Of a stretch of 17,923 nt of DNA, positions 8,271 to 15,356 are shown in pieces (position 1 is the stretch's first letter; every line of letters starts with the position of its first letter). The DNA lies in contig RPQK01000055.1 of the NCBI GenBank assembly GCA_003819755.1, forward strand, positions 1 to 17,923, in the 5' to 3' direction. The stretch is from Acidobacteriota bacterium. GTDB taxonomy: Bacteria; Acidobacteriota; UBA6911; RPQK01. Position numbers and translations under genes: made by a program. Under the pieces are notes generated by a model that was given only the letters and a program-made list of their open reading frames with translations, searched no databases and was not told where the DNA came from.

Positions 8271-11081
8271 ATGAAGCGACCGGAGTCTGCAAATGGCCAG
8301 CTGCGTCCGACCGAGGAGCAGTATCGATCTTTAGTCGAGCAATCGAACGAAGTAATTTTTGTGGTGAACGTTCAGGGTTGCTTCACCTACGTTAGTCCAG
8401 CCATTGAGCGGACTATGGGGTACAGGCCCGACGAGATAGTGGGGAAGCCTTTTTCTCAGTTCGTTCATCCTGACGATATCAATGGTTTGCAGGCGAGCTT
8501 CGCCGAGACGCTCCAAGGCCGGTACGCACCTCACCAATTCAGGGTCCTTGCCAAGGACCGCCGCATCCATCACGTCCATACCTTCAGCCGCCTTCTGAGG
8601 AATGCCGGCGACGTGACAGGCGTGATGGGAGTGATGACCGACATTACTGCTCATACGCGCGGTGAAGAGGTGCGGGCAGCCATTTACCGAATCTCGGACG
8701 CGGTTCATCGTACTCAGAACCTCGACGAACTGTTCAGCGTGATCCACGGCATCATCGGGGAACTGATGCCGGCCGACAACTTCTACATTGCGCTCTACGA
8801 CCGCGCCCAAGATCTGATTCAATTCCCCTACTTCCGAGACGAGCTCGACGAGGCGCCAGGGCCGATACGCCCCGGCAAGAGCCTCACCGGTTATGTGCAG
8901 GCGACGGGGGAGGCCCTTCTCATAACCCGAGATCGCTTCCTTGAGCTGGAGCAATCCGGCGTAGTGGAAGCGATGGGCAGTCCCTCCGTCGACTGGTTGG
9001 GTGTTCCGTTGAAAAGCCAGCACGGAGACGTCATCGGGGTCATGGCCGTTCAAACATATGCCGAGGGCGTTCGACTGCAGGAAAGTGACAAAGAAATCCT
9101 CGTGTTTGTTTCCCGACAGGTAGTGATGGCAATCGAGCGCAAGCGCGCGGACGAGCAGTTGACCCGCGAACATGGTTTGTTGACGACCCTCATGAATCAC
9201 TTGCCCGACGCTGTCTATGTTAAGGATCGCGACAGCCGGTTTCTATACGCGAACCCGGTTCTCGCGCGGCTCATGGAAGCGGGGGGGCCGGATGACCTTG
9301 TAGGAAAGACGGATTTCGACTTTTGGCCCGCGGTGCTCGCAAGCCAGTACCGGGCCGACGAAACCGAGTTGATGCGGACAGGGAAACCGCTGGCCGACAA
9401 GGACGAGACGCGCTATGACTCGTTGGGCAACCGGCTATCGATCCTCACCACCAAAGTTCCTCTGCGCGACGAGACGGGAAACATCATCGGACTGGTTGGT
9501 GTGAGCCGGGATATGACTGAGCGGCTGCGCGCCGAGGAAGCGCTGCGGGCCAGTGAAGCTCAGTTGGAGAGCATTTTCAAGGCGTCCCCGACCGGCATTG
9601 CCTTGGCTGCCGGGCGGCGGCTGCTGGAGGTCAACGAGCGGTTTTGCGAACTGACCGGGTATTCGCGTGAAGATCTGATCGGGCAGGACCTCCGTCGCCT
9701 GTACACCACGGATGACGCTTACGTGTCTACTGAAGTTGAGCTGGATTCAGGGATTCAGCATCGGGGCTGGGGAAGCGTCGAGACCCGCTGGCAGCGCAAG
9801 GGCGGGGAGGAGATCGATGTCCTCCTTAACGCGGCTCCCCTTGAGAGCGCCGACATTAACAACGGTCTGACTCTCACCGTGAGCGACATCAGCGAACAGA
9901 AAAAGGCCGAACAAGAAAGGGACCGGCTGGAACAGCAACTCTGGCAGTTGCAGAAGATGGAGTCGATCGGGAGGCTGGCCGGTGGCGTCGCTCACGATTT
10001 CAATAACCTGCTCACCGCCATCTCGGGAAATATACAGTTAGCGCTCATGGATACGGAAAAAGGGCGTCTTCCGGTGTCACGCCTGCAACAGGCGCTGAAG
10101 GCGGCCCAGTCGGCATCCAGCCTCACCCAACAGCTTCTCGCCTTCTCCCGGAAACAGCTCATTGCGCCGAGAATCCTGGATCTGAACGAGATCTTGGCAA
10201 ATATGCGAGAAATGCTGGCTCGTCTTGTTGGGGAGGATGTTCAACTGTTGGTCGTAGCGGCGCCAACGATCGGAAGGGTGAAGGTCGACCCGGCGCAAAT
10301 TGAACAGCTGGTCGTGAACCTTTGTGCGAACGCGCGCGACGCCATGCCAAATGGCGGCCAACTCACGATTGAAACGTCGAACGTGGCCCTGGATGAACGC
10401 TATTGTCTGACTCATGCCGGCGCCACTCCCGGGGAGTATGTCCGGCTGGCGGTAAGTGACACCGGCGGGGGGTTGACGAAGGAAGCGCTCGCGCACATCT
10501 TCGAACCGTTTTTCACAACCAAGGCCAAGGGGAAGGGGACCGGCCTGGGGCTGGCCATGGTTTACGGAGCCGTCAAACAGAATGGCGGAACGATAGAGGT
10601 TTATTCAGAAGCCGGGCGGGGAACCAGTTTCAAGATATACCTGCCCAGCGTCAGCGGCCAACTGGACGACGCCCCTGTCGCCATGGGTGTCGAGGATCTC
10701 GTTCGTGGTTCCGAGACAGTCTTGCTGGTCGAGGACGGGGAGTACATTCGCGAGTTTGCCGAGGATGTCCTCAGGCAAGCAGGTTACGAGGTCATCCCGT
10801 GCTCCACCGTCAAGACGGCAATTGACCAGTCCCGCAGCTTCGTTGGTCCAATTCACCTGCTCCTGACGGACGTGATTCTTCCGGACGGCAACGCCCGGGA
10901 TCTCGCCAAAACGATCGGCGCCGAGCGCCCCCAGATCAAGGTTCTCTTCACGTCCGGCTATGCCGAGAACGTCATCGTTCACCATGGCGTGCTCGATCCG
11001 CAGGTGCAGTTCATCGGGAAGCCATTTACCGCCGCCGCCCTGGCCCGCAAGGTCCGTGAGACGCTTGGCCCGGCAGCGTGA
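8271..11081 (+). CDS. Soluble hybrid histidine kinase (PAS-GAF-PAS-PAS-HisKA-HATPase-REC)
   Basis: A 936-residue cytoplasmic sensor with no membrane segment. PAS1 is about 18-128 (ending GVMTDITAHTR). The GAF domain is about 135-290 (LMPADNFYIALYD, SLTGYVQATGEALLI, WLGVPLK, GVMAVQTY). PAS2 is about 303-420 (PDAVYVKDRDSRFLYAN, ending GVSRDMTER), and PAS3 about 430-545 (ending VSDISEQKKAE). A short coiled linker leads to the HisKA motif GRLAGGVAHDFNNLL with His575. The ATPase motifs are CANARDAMPNGG, SDTGGGL, IFEPFFTTKAKGKGTGLGLAMVYG. The C-terminal receiver (about 815-935) has Asp867 in LLTDVILPDG. The ATG has GGGGAG about 5 nt upstream. The kinase core and receiver closely resemble those of the divergent SBP-type kinase, suggesting paralogues. 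The output partner is not in the window. Confidence 0.94.
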   Translation: MKRPESANGQLRPTEEQYRSLVEQSNEVIFVVNVQGCFTYVSPAIERTMGYRPDEIVGKPFSQFVHPDDINGLQASFAETLQGRYAPHQFRVLAKDRRIHHVHTFSRLLRNAGDVTGVMGVMTDITAHTRGEEVRAAIYRISDAVHRTQNLDELFSVIHGIIGELMPADNFYIALYDRAQDLIQFPYFRDELDEAPGPIRPGKSLTGYVQATGEALLITRDRFLELEQSGVVEAMGSPSVDWLGVPLKSQHGDVIGVMAVQTYAEGVRLQESDKEILVFVSRQVVMAIERKRADEQLTREHGLLTTLMNHLPDAVYVKDRDSRFLYANPVLARLMEAGGPDDLVGKTDFDFWPAVLASQYRADETELMRTGKPLADKDETRYDSLGNRLSILTTKVPLRDETGNIIGLVGVSRDMTERLRAEEALRASEAQLESIFKASPTGIALAAGRRLLEVNERFCELTGYSREDLIGQDLRRLYTTDDAYVSTEVELDSGIQHRGWGSVETRWQRKGGEEIDVLLNAAPLESADINNGLTLTVSDISEQKKAEQERDRLEQQLWQLQKMESIGRLAGGVAHDFNNLLTAISGNIQLALMDTEKGRLPVSRLQQALKAAQSASSLTQQLLAFSRKQLIAPRILDLNEILANMREMLARLVGEDVQLLVVAAPTIGRVKVDPAQIEQLVVNLCANARDAMPNGGQLTIETSNVALDERYCLTHAGATPGEYVRLAVSDTGGGLTKEALAHIFEPFFTTKAKGKGTGLGLAMVYGAVKQNGGTIEVYSEAGRGTSFKIYLPSVSGQLDDAPVAMGVEDLVRGSETVLLVEDGEYIREFAEDVLRQAGYEVIPCSTVKTAIDQSRSFVGPIHLLLTDVILPDGNARDLAKTIGAERPQIKVLFTSGYAENVIVHHGVLDPQVQFIGKPFTAAALARKVRETLGPAA

Positions 11082-11106
11082 GCGGAGTCGGGGCCGTTTT
11101 CTCGTG

Positions 11107-11248
11107 GTCACCAGAGACCGGCAGCGGGAAATAGATGCGAAACGCGGTTCCCGCACCAGGCTTGCTGTCGCAGAAGATGCGCGCCCGGTGGTTTTTGACA
11201 ATCCCGTAGACCATTGCAAGCCCCATCCATCCCAATCCCGGTGTCCAC
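11107..11248 (-). pseudogene. Decayed fragment of a third histidine kinase (HATPase C-terminal part)
   Basis: On the minus strand one frame reads VDTGIGMD (11248-11225), a typical kinase G1 box. The next frame, starting about 11225, reads GLAMVYGIVKNHRARIFCDS followed by KPGAGTAFRIYFPLP, a G2 box and the last strands of a HATPase domain. The roughly 25 residues that normally lie between G1 and G2 (the F box with FEPFFTT and the GTGLG turn) are missing, and the two pieces are out of frame. The GG usually ending NHGG is RA. It is therefore a remnant with an internal deletion, convergent with the intact kinase and directly adjoining repeat element C. It is not a copy of either intact kinase in the window. 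Confidence 0.75.
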
Positions 11249-11373
11249 AAGGACACAAGAGACACAAGAGACACAAGAGACACAAGGGACACAAGGGACA
11301 CAAGGGACAGCAGGAACCTAAGTCGCTTCTGTCGCTTGTGTCCCTTGTGTCCTTTGTGTCCTTGTGTCCCTTG
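11248..11373. repeat. Hairpin of 9-bp tandem units, element C
   Basis: The left arm (about 11248-11310) is seven units of ACAAGAGAC/ACAAGGGAC; the first unit is 8 bp. After an approximately 16-nt loop, the right arm (about 11322-11373) has complementary GTCCCTTGT-type units, again with one 8-bp unit. The arms could pair over about 50 bp. It lies about 165 nt after the soluble kinase stop and immediately beside the kinase remnant. A further perfect stem GGGGCG-CTGT-CGCCCC follows at 11374-11389. Confidence 0.8.
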
Positions 11374-11536
11374 GGGGCGCTGTCGCCCCTCGCAGCACCC
11401 CGGCCTTCGGCCAAAAGTCACCGATCACTAATCTCGCCACACAGCCTACCAACCAGACACGGCCACTTCGCACTAATATTTCGTTCATTTCGTTCGGCCA
11501 AAACTCCGTTCCCGGAATCCCAGGCAGACAGGGGGG
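11374..11536. other. Non-coding gap before the Asp-box gene
   Basis: This stretch holds the GGGGCG/CGCCCC stem (11374-11389) and the sequence CGCAGCACC (11391-11399) that is also found beside element B. Beyond that no gene or clear promoter is visible. Together with the kinase remnant and element C it makes up the 455 bp between the two large genes. Confidence 0.5.
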
Positions 11537-14500
11537 ATGGACTGGGTCATCATGCGTATTTCACACCTGCGTTTCGTGTTCTCTTCTGCTGTTCTCTTCT
11601 GGTTCGTGAATACCTCTCTTTTGGGAAACACGCTCTCCTGGAAGAGCCTCGGGCCTGACGGAGTCGTTCCGGTTGCCCTCGCCGAGCATCCAGTCGACCC
11701 GAACGTCCTCTGGGTGTCCTCCTGGCAAGGCGGAGTCTTTAAGAGCACCGACCGGGGACAGAGCTGGGTGAGCTGCACCCGGGGCCTGCCGGTAGGAGAC
11801 TTTTCAGACTACTACGGGCAATTGTCGATCGGCCCCAAAAGCCCGTACCCTGTCTTTGTCACCGTCCTAACCTACCCGCTCTGGAAGCCTGTCCCCTCCG
11901 TAAGAGTTTGGCGCAGCCTGGACTCTGGAAACACCTGGCACCCATTGACCGAAGGAGGGACCCAAGGAGGGACGCTGACCCCGGATCCCCACGACTCCCT
12001 GCGGCTGTACCTCACTCGTACGCCCTCCGGGTTCTATCCGGGTACGGCCTCGTCTCTTGATGTGACTGGCGATGGAGGTGAAACCTGGAAGTCTATCTAT
12101 GAGACAGAGGCCGGTCTTTTGACCGTCTACCCGCACCCGAGCCGACCAGGTCTTCTCTTCATGGTGAAACACGCTGCGACGTCGGACTGGCTGTTACGGT
12201 CCCGCGACGGGGGAGAGAAGTGGGCGACCATTCGGAGTTTCCCAGTTCCGGTGTCGGGTGTCGCTTTCGACCAATCCGATCCCGACCGCCTCTACCTCGG
12301 TTCCTCGGCTGGTCTCTACGTCAGTGAGAATACAGGGGTGATCTGGAGCCCGCCCGCGAATCAGCCGGGCAACGGAAGCATCTCGGGAATCCATGTTCGT
12401 CGGGATGGTAGCCTGCTTGCCCAGGCGGGCGGTTTGTACAAAAGCAGCGACAGAGGGGAATCATGGTGCGCTTTGCCGGCCGAGCCGGAGGAGGTCCGAG
12501 AAATCTTTCCCTCGCGGCACGATCCGCGCGTCATTCTCGCGACGTCGAAAGCCCGGATTTTACGAACCGATGATGAAGGGGCCCAGTGGCGGACTATCGA
12601 CCGGGGAATCAACACCCATCGGATTATCGAGCTGGCGGTTGACGCGCTCAATCCGGGCAGAGTCTACGCGCTCGCCGATTGGCCAAATAGAATCGCTCTG
12701 GCCGGTCCCAGATGGTGGGGCCCGCTGCTGTTCAGGTCTGACGACTATGGCAAATCGTGGACGAGGGTCCCGTGTCCGGAAGGAAGGGCTTTCACACACC
12801 TGCGGGTCGATCCCGGCCATTCCAGATCCGTGTATCTCGCTTCCACAGAAAACACGTTGTGGCGTAGCACGGACGAGGGCACGACGTGGAAAGAACTTCA
12901 GACCGGCATTGCCGGGCTGGCCATAGTTGACCTGCTCGTCGATCCTTTTTCAAAGAACCTGCTGATCGCTTCGCCAAAGGGCATTTACCGGAGCACGGAC
13001 CGAGGAGAGACGTGGAGCAAGACCGCCGACCTGGCCCTCGAACACCTGACATTCGTCAAGGGGAGCACTGTTATCGGCGGCTCGCACGACGGAGCCTATA
13101 AGAGCGTCGACGAGGGAAAATCCTGGAACAAGGTGTGGAGCGGATTGGTCCGGGCCATAGCGGTCGATCCGCAAGACCCGAGCACGGCCTACGCGGCGTC
13201 CGAGTCAGTTTTTAAGACGACGGACGGCGGCCAGACGTGGCACCCGGTAAGCCTTGGGGCTGCTTTCTTTAACACGCTTGCCGTCTCCGGAGATCTGGTG
13301 ATCGCCGGAGCGATCAACGGCGTGTTGATCAGCCACGACGCCGGTGCGACCTGGGAGCCCTCAAGTGAGGGCCTGGAGCCGGCCCTCATAACAGCGCTCG
13401 CGGTCGATCGTAACAAACCCGCGGCTGTCTATTTGGGAACCGTCGCCAACGGCCTTTACTCACTCGTCTCCAAGCCCGAAGATCGGTTTACCTTCCCGGT
13501 TCTCGCCGAAAGCGACCAGACCAGCACGGGACTGGCGCTGGCTAACGCACAGGGGAGTCCGGTCACCTTCGAGCTGACGGCCCATGCTTGGGACGGCTCG
13601 GCTTGGCGTTCTGTTCCCGACCCGGACCACCGCGCTCTGGAAGGCTTTGAACAGCTTGCCCTCACAGGCGGCGAGCTTTTCGACCTCACACCCAGTTCGT
13701 CAGCGTCGGGCGGCGGATGGTTCCAGATGGAGACGACGGCGGATCTTGCGCCCGTCTTTGTCCTCGTCGGCAATAATCAGGCGGACGGTTCTTGTCCCGT
13801 GTCACGCCTCTCCAGGACGCTCTATTTCACGCGAATCTACCAGGGGAAATCGGCGTTCAAGGGTGCCGAGGCGGTAACGACCCTCCATATTGTGAATCCG
13901 AATGATCGCCCGCTCGATGTGCAGGCCAGTTTGATCGGGTCTGGCGGAGATGATCTGGCGCCAGCCAGATCGTACAGGATCGAGTCGCAAGGCGCTTTCT
14001 CGGCGAATATCGGAACAATGTTCGGCACCGATTTGGTCGTTCAGAACGGTATTGTCCGCGTCGACGTTCGATCGCACGACGGGCTCCCAGGCATTTCAGG
14101 TTTTGAATTGATCGTGCTTCCCGAGGCAAAGACTTCTGTCGCTCTGACCGCCCACGCCTCCCTGATCCTCGATTCAGCTTACTCCGCGCAGCTGTCCGCC
14201 GTCCCCGGCGCTATGACGAACCTCAAGCTTGTCAACGTCACCAATCAAAACCGGACGGTAAGGTTGGAGGCGACGGACGACGAGGGGCGACCGCTGGCTC
14301 CCCCGGTTGTTCTCGACATTCCCGCCGGTACTTCAATCGAGCGCGACGTCAGCGAGTTGTTCGCGTTCGGGACCGAACCTACTGTTGGATCGCTGAAGCT
14401 GACACCGGATGGCGCCGGCCTCTTGGGCGACGTCCTCTTTGGCGACTTTGTCCATTTAGAACGCGCCTCGGCGCTCCTGCTGGAGACCATGCTCTCGAGC

Positions 14501-14809
14501 CGCATGGTTTTCGCCCAAGTCGCCAACGGGATGGGTTACTACAGCGGCCTGGCCGTGTTTAATCCCGGGCAGCTGCCGGCGGACGTCACGGTTCAGGTGT
14601 TCACACCAGAAGGCAAGAGAACCGGCGAAACGAGCCTGAAGTTGGCCCCCGGCGGCCGGGTCTCGCGCCTGCTGACTGAAATCGTGCCCGCGACGGCAGG
14701 GCAAGTCGGCGGCTACATGATCGTGGAATCGAACCAGCCGATCGTCGCCCAGGAGCTATTCGCAAACGAGAAGCTGCTGGCAGCTGTCCCCGCCTCGGTC
14801 CGGCGGTGA
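11537..14809 (+). CDS. Secreted Asp-box (BNR/VPS10-like) propeller protein with four C-terminal beta repeats
   Basis: A 1,090-residue exported protein. A signal peptide (MRISHLRFVFSSAVLFWFVN) begins at the ATG at 11552. The ATG at 11537 is in frame and just follows a run of six G, so either may be used. Residues about 35-645 contain 13 Asp-box motifs of the SxDxGxTW type, including KSTDRGQSW, RSLDSGNTW, RSRDGGEKW, RSDDYGKSW, RSTDEGTTW, KSVDEGKSW and KTTDGGQTW. They are spaced as in sialidase-like, VPS10 or Ycf48-type beta-propellers. No sialidase catalytic set was recognised. Residues about 650-1090 form four related segments of about 110 residues (see findings). It ends QPIVAQELFANEKLLAAVPA. 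It probably acts as an extracellular or surface binding or degradation protein; no enzymatic activity can be assigned. The gene seems monocistronic. Confidence 0.88.
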   Translation: MDWVIMRISHLRFVFSSAVLFWFVNTSLLGNTLSWKSLGPDGVVPVALAEHPVDPNVLWVSSWQGGVFKSTDRGQSWVSCTRGLPVGDFSDYYGQLSIGPKSPYPVFVTVLTYPLWKPVPSVRVWRSLDSGNTWHPLTEGGTQGGTLTPDPHDSLRLYLTRTPSGFYPGTASSLDVTGDGGETWKSIYETEAGLLTVYPHPSRPGLLFMVKHAATSDWLLRSRDGGEKWATIRSFPVPVSGVAFDQSDPDRLYLGSSAGLYVSENTGVIWSPPANQPGNGSISGIHVRRDGSLLAQAGGLYKSSDRGESWCALPAEPEEVREIFPSRHDPRVILATSKARILRTDDEGAQWRTIDRGINTHRIIELAVDALNPGRVYALADWPNRIALAGPRWWGPLLFRSDDYGKSWTRVPCPEGRAFTHLRVDPGHSRSVYLASTENTLWRSTDEGTTWKELQTGIAGLAIVDLLVDPFSKNLLIASPKGIYRSTDRGETWSKTADLALEHLTFVKGSTVIGGSHDGAYKSVDEGKSWNKVWSGLVRAIAVDPQDPSTAYAASESVFKTTDGGQTWHPVSLGAAFFNTLAVSGDLVIAGAINGVLISHDAGATWEPSSEGLEPALITALAVDRNKPAAVYLGTVANGLYSLVSKPEDRFTFPVLAESDQTSTGLALANAQGSPVTFELTAHAWDGSAWRSVPDPDHRALEGFEQLALTGGELFDLTPSSSASGGGWFQMETTADLAPVFVLVGNNQADGSCPVSRLSRTLYFTRIYQGKSAFKGAEAVTTLHIVNPNDRPLDVQASLIGSGGDDLAPARSYRIESQGAFSANIGTMFGTDLVVQNGIVRVDVRSHDGLPGISGFELIVLPEAKTSVALTAHASLILDSAYSAQLSAVPGAMTNLKLVNVTNQNRTVRLEATDDEGRPLAPPVVLDIPAGTSIERDVSELFAFGTEPTVGSLKLTPDGAGLLGDVLFGDFVHLERASALLLETMLSSRMVFAQVANGMGYYSGLAVFNPGQLPADVTVQVFTPEGKRTGETSLKLAPGGRVSRLLTEIVPATAGQVGGYMIVESNQPIVAQELFANEKLLAAVPASVRR

Positions 14810-14875
14810 TTAAGACCCTCTGGGCCGTCGTGCCCAGACATTGTGGAGTGCGTCGGCTGCACTTTCTACGCGTTG

Positions 14876-14967
14876 TTCACCCCGAAGTCCAAGTAGCAAA
14901 GCTCAGAGGGTTGGTCGCGCTCTTTGCGACCAACCTTGGGCTTTGCTACTTGACCCCTCGGGGTGAA
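14876..14967. repeat. 92-bp three-stem palindrome
   Basis: Three nested perfect stems share one axis. The outer is TTCACCCCG/CGGGGTGAA (14876-14884, 14959-14967). The middle is AAGTAGCAAAGC/GCTTTGCTACTT (14891-14902, 14940-14951). The inner is GGTTGGTCGC/GCGACCAACC (14909-14918, 14926-14935). The loop is about 7 nt. The small asymmetric bulges between stems are 6-7 nt. It is followed on the plus strand by A6, not T, so it is not a classic intrinsic terminator. It may be a MITE or REP-type element or a structured RNA. Confidence 0.8.
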
Positions 14968-15254
14968 AAAATACGCAAACCGGCCTCGTTTTCTTCATGG
15001 ATTTTATGGGGCGAGCGAAAATCTATGATCGCGGGTCTTCACCAAGCGCCGCAGACCGCGTGTGATCGGTCGGCGCCGCCGGTTCCCAACTCATTCTAAA
15101 CGCATCACTTGAAGAAGGACGCGTCTGGGAGCCCGCTTCGGCATGCGCTTTGCAAGCACTCCCCAAACAACTGCCCGGCCGTCGGCTGGGCCCATCTACC
15201 AAAGCAACTGATCCGTAATCGGACCTTAGCCCGGGCGCTTCGCTCCGGAAAGGC

Positions 15255-15258
15255 AGGA
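15255..15258 (+). promoter_or_regulatory. Ribosome binding site for GTG 15264
   Basis: AGGA sits 5 nt before the GTG at 15264. It supports translation starting at the signal-peptide segment rather than at the downstream GTG, and so bears on whether the TGA at 15354 breaks the gene. Confidence 0.55.
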
Positions 15259-15263
15259 ACGCC

Positions 15264-15356
15264 GTGAGAAGTATAGACAGCCGTCGCCACTTGTTGGCTT
15301 GCTTGATCGTCCTCTCTTCGGTATCGACTTTCGATTGGGTGCGTGGCCAGGGTTGA
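15264..15356 (+). pseudogene. Signal-peptide segment of the barrel gene, ended by an in-frame TGA
   Basis: From GTG 15264 the frame reads MRSIDSRRHLLACLIVLSS and continues to VRGQG, then TGA (15354-15356). This is a normal signal peptide: a basic n-region (DSRRH) and a hydrophobic core (LLACLIVLSSV). The next codon, GTG 15357, continues in the same frame into the barrel protein. The two parts together look like one gene of about 370 codons with a nonsense codon, or a sequencing error at one base. Confidence 0.7.

Larger units (their letters stand above)
14810..15263. other. Gap with palindrome and possible structured leader
   Basis: 454 bp with no credible gene. It contains the 92-bp palindrome listed separately. 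The 3' half has several short stems: GCCCGGCC-GTC-GGCTGGGC (15173-15191, one G-T pair), TCCG-TAAT-CGGA (about 15212-15223) and a GC-rich stem near 15229-15249. These could form a structured 5' leader for the barrel gene. I could not match it to a known riboswitch. Confidence 0.4.

Noticed and set aside
8331..9200. 289-residue open frame on the minus strand
   Set aside because: Antisense to the soluble kinase PAS and GAF domains, with no recognisable protein features.
11248..11373. CRISPR array
   Set aside because: Units are 9 bp, have no spacers, and are arranged as two complementary arms.
10605..11414. Minus-strand frames with Cys/Leu/Pro or His-Lys-Gly repeats
   Set aside because: These are translations of the 9-bp tandem repeat of element C and the antisense of the kinase end, not genes. 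The kinase remnant inside is listed separately.
14876..14967. Intrinsic terminator of the propeller gene
   Set aside because: The hairpin is followed by a run of A rather than T on the plus strand, and it lies 67 nt beyond the stop.
14806..15099. 97-residue frame starting at a GTG overlapping the propeller gene stop
   Set aside because: Most of it translates the 92-bp palindrome. There is no ribosome site beyond the overlap and no protein-like pattern.
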